Origin: Zobellia russellii
GTDB taxonomy: Bacteria; Bacteroidota; Bacteroidia; Flavobacteriales; Flavobacteriaceae
DNA length: 64,000 nucleotides
Assembly (NCBI RefSeq): GCF_018728565.1
Contig: NZ_JACSOI010000002.1
Span: 310,001 to 374,000, forward strand
Reading direction: 5' to 3'
A program made the position numbers and the translations under genes. Positions 9,224 to 18,291 of the stretch are shown one piece after another. Positions within the stretch are counted from its first letter, which is position 1. Each line of letters opens with the position of its first letter. Under the pieces are notes generated by a model. That model had not been told where the DNA came from and did not search any database. It was given only the letters and a program-made list of their open reading frames with translations.

Positions 9224-11179
9224 TCAATCTTTTCGTAAAACAAATACCACCTTGGTTCCCGAGCCCTCTTTGGTAAGGTCAGAAATAGCAACATCTACCT
9301 TGTTTTTATACATATCGTTCAGAATGGCAATACGTTTTTTGATGTTTCCCATTCCTTTGGATTTTTGTTTCTTCTGGTTCTGGGTCTTTAATTGCGATGA
9401 TTTTTTTCTGCCTATCCCATTATCAGTAATGGTTATTTCTAGGGATGTTGTCCCTTTCGGTTTTACATCAATTTTTAAAAGCCCCTTTTCATCTTTATAT
9501 CTAAGCCCGTGCCAAATAGCATTTTCTATATAAGGCTGAAGCAACATAGGCGGAATTTCAAAAGCCGAAACATCTAGCCCCTTATCTACATTTAACTCAT
9601 AACTGAACTTATCCGGAAAACGGGAATGCTCCAACTTTACGTAGAGCTCCAACAGTTCCAATTCCTTGGTCAGGGGAATAAAATCTTCTTCGGAATTTTC
9701 CAAAACCGAACGCATTAAGGTTGAAAATTCACTTAAAAACCTATTGGCACTACGCTCATCACTCTTTGCGATGTAATTATTGACCGAATTAAGGGCGTTA
9801 AAAATAAAATGCGGATTCATCTGCGAACGCAGGGATTTCAATGCCAAGAGATTGTTCGCTAGTTTTTGTTGTTGATTGCTACGGTAAAAGAAAAACGCCG
9901 CCAGACCCAACAAAATCATCCCGAATATCAGGGAATAGATAATCCACTTTTGGCGCTTATTACTCTCTTGAATAAGCTGCTGGCCCGTTACCGCTAAGTC
10001 ATATTTGCTTTGAGACAACTCCCTCTCTTGCTCCAAACCAGAAATACGATTTTGCTTAGAGGCAATTTCACGATTAAAACGCGCCGCCCTAGAAATTTCT
10101 TGTTCCTTTTGCATGTATAGACTATCTACCAAGGATACATAATTACGATAGCTCTCAAAAGCCTTTGGATAATCCCCTTTATATTCAAATACCTCAGAAA
10201 GCTTGCGTGTGGCATCTTTTTGCACCACTAGGTCATTCTCTGAACCCGCCTCTTCTATACTCTCTTTAAGATACGGAATAGCCTCATCATACTTGTCCTG
10301 AGCAATGTACGCATTGGCAATTTTGTAATTGATACGTTGCGAGGTAATAGAATCAAAATCTCCTCGGGCCTCTTTTTTAGTAGTTCTTCCCTTAGGTAGG
10401 GTCTTTAGTTCATTAAGGCTTTTTTTACGAAGTTCTATTTCTGCACCATATTGACTTTTTTGATTGTAGAAATCGGCTACTTTTTCTTTTTCCTGTACCG
10501 CTCGTTTGGGGTCCAGACCTTCTGTTAATTGCAAGGAACTATTGTAATACGCACCTGCCTCAACCAGCTTATCATCTTGAGCGTACGTATCGGCAATTTT
10601 TGAATTTAAATCGGCTACTTTGGGAGATATCTGGTTCTTCCTAGCCACAATTAACCCTTCCTCATAAAAGGCTACGGCTTTATCTGTCAAACCTAATCCA
10701 CGGTAAGCATCGCCCAAATTTTCGTTCAAGCTCACCTTTTGATTCGGTTTAAGTCCCTCTATTCTCAGTAAAGGCTGCAGTTCTTTTTCCGCTTCAGAAA
10801 ATTGTTTGTTCAAAATATAGGCTTCACCCAGGAGCAAGGTGGTCCGGGTAGATTTGTGGGCTTCCAGAGCATCCTTATAATTGGTAATGGCCAAGTCATA
10901 TTGTTTGTGATATTGATATACTTCGCCCAAAGCGACCAGTGATTCCGAAAGCGACTTTTTATCTGCCTGTTTCCCAAGAACGGCAATGGAATTGGTGATA
11001 TAATCTATACTCCTTTTAATATCACTTTGCTTGTAGGAGTTGGCAGAATCCAAATACACTTTATGCAGACTACTTTGCGGTCGTGCCATTTTACTGCTAC
11101 GCACCTCCTTTTGCGCCCACGAGCTCATTGTGGAGCACCCCAGAAACAGAAAAAACAATATGTAGCGAATTGTTTGCAT
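9224..11179 (-). CDS. Sensor histidine kinase with TPR sensor region (LytS/YehU-type)
   Basis: The 651-residue protein has an N-terminal signal-like segment with Cys15, and then about eight TPR-like helical pairs (about 40-360). A coiled-coil stretch with several Gln/Glu (about 360-410) and one transmembrane helix near residue 415-435 (IIYSLIFGMILLGLAAFFF) follow. The cytoplasmic His_kinase domain has His457 in MNPHFIFNALNS, and an ATPase region with ENAIWHG (N box) and TDNGIGRKK (G1). The sensor part would lie in the periplasm. It is the first gene of the pair with the LytTR regulator. The TPR input suggests that it senses a protein or peptide partner, but no ligand can be named. Confidence 0.92.
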   Translation of the reverse strand: MQTIRYILFFLFLGCSTMSSWAQKEVRSSKMARPQSSLHKVYLDSANSYKQSDIKRSIDYITNSIAVLGKQADKKSLSESLVALGEVYQYHKQYDLAITNYKDALEAHKSTRTTLLLGEAYILNKQFSEAEKELQPLLRIEGLKPNQKVSLNENLGDAYRGLGLTDKAVAFYEEGLIVARKNQISPKVADLNSKIADTYAQDDKLVEAGAYYNSSLQLTEGLDPKRAVQEKEKVADFYNQKSQYGAEIELRKKSLNELKTLPKGRTTKKEARGDFDSITSQRINYKIANAYIAQDKYDEAIPYLKESIEEAGSENDLVVQKDATRKLSEVFEYKGDYPKAFESYRNYVSLVDSLYMQKEQEISRAARFNREIASKQNRISGLEQERELSQSKYDLAVTGQQLIQESNKRQKWIIYSLIFGMILLGLAAFFFYRSNQQQKLANNLLALKSLRSQMNPHFIFNALNSVNNYIAKSDERSANRFLSEFSTLMRSVLENSEEDFIPLTKELELLELYVKLEHSRFPDKFSYELNVDKGLDVSAFEIPPMLLQPYIENAIWHGLRYKDEKGLLKIDVKPKGTTSLEITITDNGIGRKKSSQLKTQNQKKQKSKGMGNIKKRIAILNDMYKNKVDVAISDLTKEGSGTKVVFVLRKD

Positions 11180-11423
11180 TTGACTATTTATACAACGTAA
11201 ACTTAGTTGAATTATGCGTCATTAAAAAACGTCATCTCTCACTAAATGGGCAAAAAATGAATTGTTTTAAAGGCTTCACACACCCAAAAGGAACGTTCCC
11301 TCTTTCAAAAGGCTAATTCACTCAAAACAGGTTTTACAAGAATTAAGTTGCTTCTACTTTTACCTCATCAACAACACATAAAAATATATTAACTCCCTCT
11401 TAATAGAGTTTAAAAATTAAATT
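11180..11423. other. Divergent intergenic region between kinase and VWA genes
   Basis: This 244-base AT-rich region separates divergent genes and should hold both promoters. I found no full TAnnTTTG match on either strand. A perfect 10-base palindrome GGAACGTTCC lies at 11290-11299 and could be an operator, but it has no second copy in the region. No small gene is convincing here. Confidence 0.4.
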
Positions 11424-12611
11424 ATGAAAAACGTTAGACAGATTCTAGGATTGGCTTTTATGTCACTTGCTTTAACAAGCACGTATGGCTGCGAAATAAA
11501 AACAAAAAAAGAAACAACAAAACCTGTATTGGCCCAAGGTTTCTTACCTGATACAAATGAAAAGCCTAAAAGTAATACCGTTAAAATTGCCCTATTATTG
11601 GATACTAGCAATAGTATGGATGGGCTCATTAACCAAGCTAAGTCTCAACTTTGGGACATTGTAAACAAGTTCACTTATGCTAAATGCGGAAACGAGGACC
11701 GTCCCGTATTACAAATTGCCCTATACCAGTATGGAAATGACAACCTATCTTCTCGTGAAGGGTATATTCAGCAAGTATTGAATTTTAGTGGAGACTTGGA
11801 TGAAATTTCGGAGAAACTTTTTTCATTAACTACTAATGGAGGCGAAGAATATTGTGGCGAGGTTATCCATACTTCTTTAAAACAATTGAATTGGGGAGAT
11901 AACCCGGATAATCTAAAAATGATTTTCATTGCAGGTAACGAACCATTTACCCAAGGAAAATTAAACTATAAAGACGCAGTCACCAATGCCAAAGAAAAAG
12001 ACATTGTGGTAAACACTATTTTCTGTGGTAATTATGAACAAGGCATAAATTCCGATTGGAAAAATGGCGCCACTTTAACCGGAGGTGAATATATAGCTAT
12101 TGACCACAACAGAAAGGTGGTTCATATTGATACACCTTATGACGATGTTATTATACAATTGAATTCCAAACTAAACCAGACCTATATTTCGTACGGTGCT
12201 ATGGGAAGTGTCAAAATGGAAAAACAACGTACTCAAGACTCCAACGCTTATGAACTGGAAGAAGCCGTAGCGGTAAAAAGAGCCGTAAGTAAAAGCTCCA
12301 GACTTTACAACAACAAGAACTGGGATTTAGTTGATGCCCTAGAAGATGAGTCTTTTGATATTGCCATGCTTGAAGAAACCGAACTACCAAAGGAACTAAA
12401 AGGGAAGTCAAAAACCGAAATGGAAGCTTATGTTCAAGAAAAGAAGAACGAACGAAGTAAAATCCAAAATGAGATTCAAGAATTAAATGCTAAACGTGAA
12501 AAATTCATTGCTGAACAACAGAAAGAAGGCGAAAAGGGAGAGCTAGAAAACGCAATGTTAGAGGCGATTAAAAAGCAAGCAGCTAAGAAAAATTATAAGT
12601 GGGAAGAATAA
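11424..12611 (+). CDS. Lipoprotein with von Willebrand factor A domain
   Basis: The 395-residue protein starts with a lipoprotein signal peptide with a lipobox ending at Cys23 (STYGC). A VWA domain (about 45-245) begins with VKIALLLDTSNSMDG, whose DxSxS is the metal-ion-dependent adhesion site. It contains extra Cys residues (KCGNED, EYCGEV, FCGNYE). From about residue 320 the chain becomes Lys/Glu-rich and coiled-coil-like (ETEMEAYVQEKKNE onward). VWA proteins usually hold a protein partner through a bound metal ion. The gene stands alone between a divergent kinase and a convergent porP-like gene. I do not recognise a specific function; a periplasm-facing or surface lipoprotein is likely. 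Confidence 0.85.
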   Translation: MKNVRQILGLAFMSLALTSTYGCEIKTKKETTKPVLAQGFLPDTNEKPKSNTVKIALLLDTSNSMDGLINQAKSQLWDIVNKFTYAKCGNEDRPVLQIALYQYGNDNLSSREGYIQQVLNFSGDLDEISEKLFSLTTNGGEEYCGEVIHTSLKQLNWGDNPDNLKMIFIAGNEPFTQGKLNYKDAVTNAKEKDIVVNTIFCGNYEQGINSDWKNGATLTGGEYIAIDHNRKVVHIDTPYDDVIIQLNSKLNQTYISYGAMGSVKMEKQRTQDSNAYELEEAVAVKRAVSKSSRLYNNKNWDLVDALEDESFDIAMLEETELPKELKGKSKTEMEAYVQEKKNERSKIQNEIQELNAKREKFIAEQQKEGEKGELENAMLEAIKKQAAKKNYKWEE

Positions 12612-12630
12612 ACCTCCTACATCTTAAGGC

Positions 12631-12664
12631 AAAAAAGCATCCCGATATACCGGGATGCTTTTGT
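12631..12664. terminator. Bidirectional intrinsic terminator
   Basis: AAAAGCATCCCG (12633-12644) and CGGGATGCTTTT (12651-12662) form a perfect 12-bp stem with a 6-base loop, A-rich on the left and T-rich on the right. It lies between the convergent VWA and PorP/SprF-like genes and can stop transcription from both. Confidence 0.85.
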
Positions 12665-12690
12665 ATTATATCTAGTTATAATTTATGACT

Positions 12691-13707
12691 TTACTGTGCT
12701 GCAGGACAATAACAATCGTACTTACGTTCTTTTTGACCAAAATCGTAACCTAAGGTTATTTGGTGAAATCCCCCATTATCAAAAACAACACTTCCTGATT
12801 GATAGGAATAATTATAGGACACCATAAAATTTCCAACATTAGCACCCACAATAGGCGTAAACAATTGTAATCGCTGTTCACCAAAGCTATCTGCGGTTGC
12901 AAACTGGGCGCCTTCAAAACTTCTACGGTATGAAAGTCCACCCCAGAGACGTCCAAAATCTACATCCTTATATACTTTGGCATTTAAATCTATAGATTTC
13001 TCCTCTGTAAATTCACTCATCTGAAACAAAATAGAAGGCTCTAGCTGCCATTCTTGCTTACCAAAAATGTATCCTACAGAAAATAAATACCTTCGTAAAT
13101 TATCAATTACAGGTACATTTGCAGGATCCTGTCGGCCAAAACGATATAAATTACGCTTACTACTTAACAGATTGTTTACCGCAAAATGGGCGTAAAACTC
13201 CATAAAATTATAGGAGAAGCCCAAATCAACATTAAAGTAACCTTCGCTTATTTTACTACCTATCAAAGCATTATCAGGTTGTGCCGAACGAAATTCGGTT
13301 TCATCCAAGCTGCTTTGTAAATACGTTGGGCTCAATCCAAAAGACAACTGGTTTAAAGTACGGCCATCTCCACCAAGCTTCAAATGATGCGCATAGGTCA
13401 ATTTTACGCCGGTCTGAGCGTGATAACCGTTGGCGTCATTAAAAACAATGGCTCCCACCCCACTATTACTTTCCCCAATTCTAAAATTGGCATTTATGGT
13501 CTGTAAATTGGGAGCGTCATCAACATCAAACCACTGCATTCTTGCCGTAGCCCTTATTTTTCCTCCCTCGGTTATACCGGCCATTGACGGGTAAACCAAA
13601 TAATAATTATCGGATAAATAATCAAAATAAACGGGAATACCCTCTTGAGCGTTAGATTGAAATGCAAAGGATAGGGATGCAAGCAAGAGCAGTAAACGAT
13701 ATTTCAT
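12691..13707 (-). CDS. PorP/SprF-family outer-membrane protein (stand-alone)
   Basis: I choose the ATG at 13707 (338 residues) because it opens directly into a signal peptide (MKYRLLLLLASLSFAFQ, cleavage near NAQ). The frame extends 33 codons further upstream, but that part lacks signal-peptide character. The mature protein shows the PorP/SprF pattern: NYYLVYPSMAGI near the N terminus, ARMQWFDV, then alternating beta-strands to a C-terminal QITLGYDFGQ and a short Cys-containing tail. No type B cargo gene is adjacent, unlike the copy at 2120-3103, so its partner is unknown. The leader carries ATCAATCAATCA, also seen before two efflux genes. Confidence 0.85.
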   Translation of the reverse strand: MKYRLLLLLASLSFAFQSNAQEGIPVYFDYLSDNYYLVYPSMAGITEGGKIRATARMQWFDVDDAPNLQTINANFRIGESNSGVGAIVFNDANGYHAQTGVKLTYAHHLKLGGDGRTLNQLSFGLSPTYLQSSLDETEFRSAQPDNALIGSKISEGYFNVDLGFSYNFMEFYAHFAVNNLLSSKRNLYRFGRQDPANVPVIDNLRRYLFSVGYIFGKQEWQLEPSILFQMSEFTEEKSIDLNAKVYKDVDFGRLWGGLSYRRSFEGAQFATADSFGEQRLQLFTPIVGANVGNFMVSYNYSYQSGSVVFDNGGFHQITLGYDFGQKERKYDCYCPAAQ

Positions 13708-13840
13708 CTGTTTGATATAGAGGATGATTGATTGATCGGTTAAATATAAGATATAACGGACGAAACGTAACATTATTATATAGGCAATTCCATACGGACT
13801 GTTCAAAAATAGGTTGTATTTTTACAAAAATTTTGACACC

Positions 13841-14755
13841 ATGAAGGAGTACACAATTACGGTTGTTAAAACCAACAACCCAGCGATTCTAAAATTTGAG
13901 ACGAATCATTTTTTAACTAAAAACAAGAACTACGAGTTCAAGAATATAGACGAAGCCAAAAATTCACCTTTGGCACAACAGCTTTTTTATCTTCCATTTA
14001 TCAAGACCGTATATATCTCAGGAAACTTTATTGGCCTAGAGCGGTATGATATTGTAGACTGGGAAGATGTAAAGGATGAAGTGGCCCAGCAATTGGTAGA
14101 GTACCTTAACGCTGGCGAGCCGGTTGTAAACGAAGTTGAGGAAACCACTAAAAAAGTAGCGATTACGGTTTATGCAGAGGTTACTCCTAACCCATCTGTA
14201 ATGAAATTTGTTGCTAACAAACCTATTGTACCGGCAGCATTTGAATTCAAAAATATAGACGAGGCTAAAAATTCGGAATTGGCCAAACAGCTATTTAATT
14301 TTCCATTTGTAAAGGAAGTTTTCTTTGACCTTAACTATGTTTCCGTTAGCAAATATGATGTAGCGGAGTGGGAAGATGTTACCATGCAATTGCGCGAACA
14401 CATACGTGAGTACCTTGCTGATGGTAACGATGCCGTTTCCGAAAGTGCAATAGCTAAGACAAAAGAAGCTGCTCAGGATAGTTCATCACCTAATCAACCT
14501 GTAGCAGAATTGGATGACACTTCTCAACAAATAGTAGACATCCTAGAAGAGTACGTAAAACCTGCTGTTGCCAGCGATGGCGGAAATATTCTTTTTCAAT
14601 CCTATGAAGAAGATAGCAAAACGGTAAATGTTATACTGCAAGGGGCCTGTAGCGGTTGTCCTTCCTCTACCTTCACTTTAAAAAATGGAATTGAAACCAT
14701 GTTGAAAAATATGATGGGAGACAAAGTAAACGAGGTAGTGGCCATTAATGGCTAA
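13841..14755 (+). CDS. Nfu-type Fe-S scaffold protein with duplicated N-terminal domain
   Basis: The start at 13841 gives 304 residues; an ATG 27 bases upstream adds only a non-conserved tail. The protein has two tandem Nfu_N-like domains (about 1-95 and 103-195) sharing the segment FKNIDEAKNS followed by LA, QLF, PF and K. After an acidic linker comes a C-terminal NifU domain (about 225-304) with the Fe-S-binding pair Cys270 and Cys273 in ACSGCPSS. Nfu proteins carry [4Fe-4S] clusters to target enzymes in the cytoplasm. Most bacterial homologues have one N-terminal domain or none, so the doubling is notable. The gene is followed by dodecin after 83 bases and is divergent from the PorP/SprF-like gene. 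Confidence 0.9.
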   Translation: MKEYTITVVKTNNPAILKFETNHFLTKNKNYEFKNIDEAKNSPLAQQLFYLPFIKTVYISGNFIGLERYDIVDWEDVKDEVAQQLVEYLNAGEPVVNEVEETTKKVAITVYAEVTPNPSVMKFVANKPIVPAAFEFKNIDEAKNSELAKQLFNFPFVKEVFFDLNYVSVSKYDVAEWEDVTMQLREHIREYLADGNDAVSESAIAKTKEAAQDSSSPNQPVAELDDTSQQIVDILEEYVKPAVASDGGNILFQSYEEDSKTVNVILQGACSGCPSSTFTLKNGIETMLKNMMGDKVNEVVAING

Positions 14756-14838
14756 TGGACTAATTTTTATAGGTTTAGAATCAAGAATCCTGTTCAATAA
14801 TTTCGTAATTTGAAACGAATCATAAAAAACAGAGTATT

Positions 14839-15039
14839 ATGGCAGTTTTAAAAGTTATAGAAGTATTGGCAAATTCCGATAAAAGTTGGGAAGATGCAGC
14901 CAAACAAGCGGTTGCCCAAGCATCTAAATCAGTAAAGAATATTAAATCCGTTTACATTAACGAGCAAAGCGCTACAGTTAAAGATGGTAAAATGGATAAT
15001 TATCGAGTAAACGTAAAAATTACCTTTGAGGTAAATTAG
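14839..15039 (+). CDS. Dodecin-family flavin-binding protein
   Basis: The 66-residue protein matches dodecin in size and pattern: a beta1-helix-beta2-beta3 fold with KVIEVLANSDKSWEDAAKQA, a second strand IKSVYINEQSA and a final strand VNVKITFEV. Dodecins assemble as dodecamers that store or buffer flavins (FMN, riboflavin or lumichrome) in the cytoplasm. The conserved Trp (SWEDA) that stacks on the isoalloxazine ring is present. The gene follows the Nfu gene and ends 21 bases before a strong terminator, so it closes this short plus-strand unit. Confidence 0.92.
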   Translation: MAVLKVIEVLANSDKSWEDAAKQAVAQASKSVKNIKSVYINEQSATVKDGKMDNYRVNVKITFEVN

Positions 15040-15053
15040 TACGGAAACCAAAA

Positions 15054-15094
15054 CTAAAAAAAGCGTTGTAATCCTATTACAACGCTTTTTTTTA
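15054..15094. terminator. Strong intrinsic terminator after dodecin
   Basis: AAGCGTTGTAAT (15061-15072) and ATTACAACGCTT (15076-15087) form a perfect 12-bp stem with a CCT loop, followed by a run of T and preceded by a run of A. Confidence 0.92.
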
Positions 15095-15282
15095 TTGCTT
15101 GAATCCCTAAGATTAGTTGTATATCAACAGAAACACAGGCTAGATACACAGTCAATTTGGGCACATATAAACAAACTATTAACGCATTTAATTTTTGCAC
15201 TCCGGATTAACAATAGTTTAATTAACTGAGTTTGATTGAAGCCTTTGATTTTAGTATGTTGCTCCCTTAAAAAAAATAGTAC

Positions 15283-16119
15283 ATGGAAAAATTTGCAGAT
15301 TACCAAGAACATATTGATAAAGCTATAGATTGGATATGGGAGGTCTTGCCCGATGTTGTTATGGCCCTCATTATTCTGGTAGCCGGATTATGGGTGATTC
15401 GATTTTTGAATAAAATGGTCCGTAAGTTCTTCGAAAAGAAAGACTATGACCTAGCCTTAGAAAGTTTTCTACAGAGTTTTATAAGTATAGCACTCAAAGT
15501 CTTACTTTTTGTTTTGGTCATAACCCAATTGGGAGTTAAATCGTCATCACTTATCGCTATTATTGGTGCTGCCGGTCTTGCTATTGGTTTGGCCCTACAG
15601 GGTTCGCTTTCCAATTTTGCCGGTGGCGTACTTATCCTACTGTTCAAACCTTTTAAAATAGGCGATTGGATTTCAGCTCAGGGGGTTGATGGCTCCGTAA
15701 AGGAAATTACTATTTTCTACACCAAGGTAAACACCTTTGGCAACCAATTGGCTATCATACCAAACGGACAATTATCCAATAACAACGTGGTAAATTATAG
15801 TGCGATGCCAACAAGACGCGATAATATAAAGGTGGGTATTGGCTATAGCTCCAATATCAAAACCGCTAAAGATATCATGCTAGACATTTGTCAAAAAAAC
15901 GAGAACGTACTTAAAGACCCCATGCCAGAAGTGTATGTAGATAGTTTGGGCGATAGCTCCGTAAATCTAACATTAAGGTTCTGGGCAGAGAATTCCGTCT
16001 TTTGGGCAGCTCACTTCTTTATTATTGAAGAAGTAAAAAGAAGGTTTGATGAAGCAGAAATTGAAATTCCGTTCCCACAACGTGATGTTCATGTAAAGGG
16101 TGAATCCTTAAAAGCTTAA
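15283..16119 (+). CDS. Small-conductance mechanosensitive channel (MscS family)
   Basis: The 278-residue protein has three predicted transmembrane helices (about 20-42, 62-82 and 87-110). The third is the pore-lining helix with the Gly/Ala-rich pattern IIGAAGLAIGLALQGSLSN typical of MscS. The soluble MscS beta-domain (FKIGDWISAQGVDGSVKEI, IPNGQLSNNNVVNYS) and the C-terminal alpha-beta domain (to FPQRDVHV) follow. Family members open under membrane tension and release solutes on hypo-osmotic shock from the inner membrane. The gene is monocistronic: a terminator lies upstream and the convergent tsaB gene is downstream. Confidence 0.94.
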   Translation: MEKFADYQEHIDKAIDWIWEVLPDVVMALIILVAGLWVIRFLNKMVRKFFEKKDYDLALESFLQSFISIALKVLLFVLVITQLGVKSSSLIAIIGAAGLAIGLALQGSLSNFAGGVLILLFKPFKIGDWISAQGVDGSVKEITIFYTKVNTFGNQLAIIPNGQLSNNNVVNYSAMPTRRDNIKVGIGYSSNIKTAKDIMLDICQKNENVLKDPMPEVYVDSLGDSSVNLTLRFWAENSVFWAAHFFIIEEVKRRFDEAEIEIPFPQRDVHVKGESLKA

Positions 16120-16134
16120 ATCAAAGCAACAGAA

Positions 16135-16809
16135 TTATTTCTTTTTCTGTTGAAGGATAAAATCTTTTAAATAATAAGGCTCAAAGTAGGCTACATCTTC
16201 AAAGTGGCCTGCTTTGAACTTTTTATAGGACAAGCGGGCCATTTCATTTGCCGAAGGTACTACGGAAGTATCAAAACTTAAATTAGTGTTTGAGAGCACG
16301 GATTTACACTTTTCGGCGCCATTACCCACCAATAGAACCTTACCTTTTTTCATAAATTCAGCGAATGAATCTTCATCAATAATTTCGGCTTCGGTGGGTC
16401 TTACCTCGTTTTTATCCTTGTCAAAAACGGATGAGTACACCTCCATACGCCGCGCATCCAATACGGGAATTACAAAATCTATTTCCTTGGAAGATACTTG
16501 CTCTGCCATACTCTCTAGAGTGGCAATTGAAATTAAAGGTATATCCAAAGCAAAACATAATCCTTTAGCCGCAGAAACCCCAATACGAAGACCCGTGTAT
16601 GAACCCGGACCTTTACTGACTGCAATGGCATCTAATTCGGAAGCATCCATATTTACCTCCTTAAGCACCTCTTGAATAAAAACATGCAACTGTTCAGCAT
16701 GTGAATAATTAGGCGTATCGTGCTCTTTAATCACTAAAACACGCCCCTCTTTGGCTATACTTACCGAACAATTGGTAGTAGCCGTTTCTAAGTTTAATAT
16801 TATGCCCAT
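16135..16809 (-). CDS. tsaB: tRNA threonylcarbamoyladenosine biosynthesis protein TsaB
   Basis: I choose the ATG at 16809 (224 residues) because it opens into the conserved MGIILNLETAT; the frame upstream is a non-conserved extension that would cross a terminator. The protein has the ASKHA-type fold of TsaB with SKGPGSYTGLRIG and AAKGLCFALDIPLI. TsaB acts with TsaD and TsaE to place threonylcarbamoyl on A37 of ANN-reading tRNAs. The C-terminal tail is Lys-rich. A TATCTTTG element lies only 7 bases upstream of the ATG, so the transcript may have almost no leader. It is convergent with the MscS gene. Confidence 0.93.
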   Translation of the reverse strand: MGIILNLETATTNCSVSIAKEGRVLVIKEHDTPNYSHAEQLHVFIQEVLKEVNMDASELDAIAVSKGPGSYTGLRIGVSAAKGLCFALDIPLISIATLESMAEQVSSKEIDFVIPVLDARRMEVYSSVFDKDKNEVRPTEAEIIDEDSFAEFMKKGKVLLVGNGAEKCKSVLSNTNLSFDTSVVPSANEMARLSYKKFKAGHFEDVAYFEPYYLKDFILQQKKK

Positions 16810-16816
16810 ACAGCTG

Positions 16817-16824
16817 CAAAGATA
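16817..16824 (-). promoter_or_regulatory. -7 element (TATCTTTG) of tsaB
   Basis: TATCTTTG on the minus strand matches TAnnTTTG and ends 7 bases before the tsaB start codon, implying a transcript that begins about 2-4 bases before ATG. A -33 TTG at ideal spacing is not clear. Confidence 0.45.
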
Positions 16825-16847
16825 CACGAGAAGGTTTAATTTGCATA

Positions 16848-16883
16848 CAAAAAAAAACCCGCCCAGTATTACACTAAGCAGGT
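16848..16883 (-). terminator. Intrinsic terminator of the efflux operon
   Basis: On the minus strand an imperfect 11-bp stem with several G-U pairs (ACCTGCTTAGT with ACTGGGCGGGT, loop GTAAT) is followed by a long T run. It lies 25 bases after the TolC-like stop codon. Confidence 0.75.
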
Positions 16884-16907
16884 CTTCAGTTTTTGGCAAT
16901 TAGAATC

Positions 16908-18260
16908 TTACTTCAACTCCAAAGGCAGTCCAAAATAGAACTCCAATACTTTAAGTCTAAAAATATAGTCGTACTTGGTACGGATCAATTCAGCTTCTGC
17001 ATTATCTACCCTTGATTGTGCCTGACTAAAGTCAAAAGCATTCATAAGCCCAACATCATAACGTTCTCTTGAATAATCGTAGGCAAGACGTCTTGCATCC
17101 AAGGTTTTTTGGGCCGCATCATAAGCCTTTGAAAAACTCTTGACATCTACATATGCTTGATTGATGCTAGTCTCCAAATCCAATTTATCCTGTTCCAACT
17201 GCAATTTGGCCTTCTCAACATTAATTTTAGAGCGCTTTATATTGTTCTTTACGGCGAAACCATTAAAGATTGGAATATCCAACCTAGCTCCATAAGAAAT
17301 ACCGTCATTAATCCATAATTGGTTTACAAAACTCTCTGCAGGAACCAGCCTTCCCGTAGCACTATCAAATCCGCCTTGATCTGAATATCTGGTATTGTAA
17401 TTAAAGAAAGCCCCCAAGGTCGGGTAAATAGCGCCCTTTGCGATATCCAAATCTTTCTTGGCCAAATCTATATTGGATTGCGAAAATTTAATGTCGTTTC
17501 TAAAAGTTAAGGCCTCTGCAAAAATTTCTTTTGGTGATTTTGACTGCACCTCGGATGGAGGAACCTCAAAATCGGCATCCAAGACATCAAAATTTTCATA
17601 ATCCGTTATCTGAAGCAATTGCGCCAGATTGATACGGGAAATCAACACTTGGTTCTGCGTATTTACGATTTGTTGTTCAAGGTTTGCGGCAGTTGCCTCT
17701 ATTTCCAATAAATCTCCCTTGGGAATAACACCGGCATCCACCAATTCCTTAGACCTTTTTAAATCCTGTTCGGACACAGCAAACTGGGCTTCAAAAACCT
17801 TTAATGTTTCCTTATTTGAGAGTATCTGCAAGTAGGCATTGGCTACACTCAAGCGAATATCGTCCTTAAGATCATCCAAACGGTATTGATTGGATAATGC
17901 GTTCAGTTTGGCCCGATTTAAACGGTGTAGATTTCGCAAACCGTCAAAAAGTGTCAAAGACGATGTCAGCCCTCCATTGGCAGACAAAATTGTTGTGGTT
18001 ACCGGCTGATTGGTGGTTGGGTCAAACGAAAGACCTGTACTACCCGTTACGCTTGCACTAGAATTCACCGCAGGTAACATTGCTCCCACCGCGTCCGATT
18101 TATCTATTTGTGCATTTTGCAGATCCAACTCATACTGTTCTACGGAAAGGTTATGTTCAACCGCATAGTCTACACACTCCTGCAGCGTCCATTTTTTCTG
18201 CTGGGCGCTAACGGCCCCAATAGAAAATAAGAGCAGTAATGCTGTTAGTTTAAAATTCAT
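16908..18260 (-). CDS. TolC-family outer-membrane efflux protein
   Basis: The 450-residue protein has a signal peptide (cleavage near SAQQ at residues 18-21) and the TolC layout: two homologous halves of long alpha-helical hairpins with beta-strand pieces. The N-terminal WTLQECVDYAVEHNLSVEQ and the mid-protein RLDIPIFNG are typical. It forms the trimeric outer-membrane and periplasmic channel of tripartite pumps. It is the last gene of an eight-gene operon, 31 bases after the second adaptor gene, and a terminator follows. It therefore probably serves both adaptor-permease modules upstream. Confidence 0.93.
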   Translation of the reverse strand: MNFKLTALLLLFSIGAVSAQQKKWTLQECVDYAVEHNLSVEQYELDLQNAQIDKSDAVGAMLPAVNSSASVTGSTGLSFDPTTNQPVTTTILSANGGLTSSLTLFDGLRNLHRLNRAKLNALSNQYRLDDLKDDIRLSVANAYLQILSNKETLKVFEAQFAVSEQDLKRSKELVDAGVIPKGDLLEIEATAANLEQQIVNTQNQVLISRINLAQLLQITDYENFDVLDADFEVPPSEVQSKSPKEIFAEALTFRNDIKFSQSNIDLAKKDLDIAKGAIYPTLGAFFNYNTRYSDQGGFDSATGRLVPAESFVNQLWINDGISYGARLDIPIFNGFAVKNNIKRSKINVEKAKLQLEQDKLDLETSINQAYVDVKSFSKAYDAAQKTLDARRLAYDYSRERYDVGLMNAFDFSQAQSRVDNAEAELIRTKYDYIFRLKVLEFYFGLPLELK

Positions 18261-18291
18261 ATTTTGATTATTTGATTATGATTGATGATTT

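Noticed and set aside
11290-11299. GGAACGTTCC palindrome considered as an operator
   Set aside because: A single 10-base palindrome without a second copy or a matching regulator is too weak to call.
16127-16152. CAACAGAA/TTCTGTTG hairpin between the MscS and tsaB genes considered as a terminator
   Set aside because: Half of it lies inside the tsaB coding end and there is no T run on either strand right after the stem.
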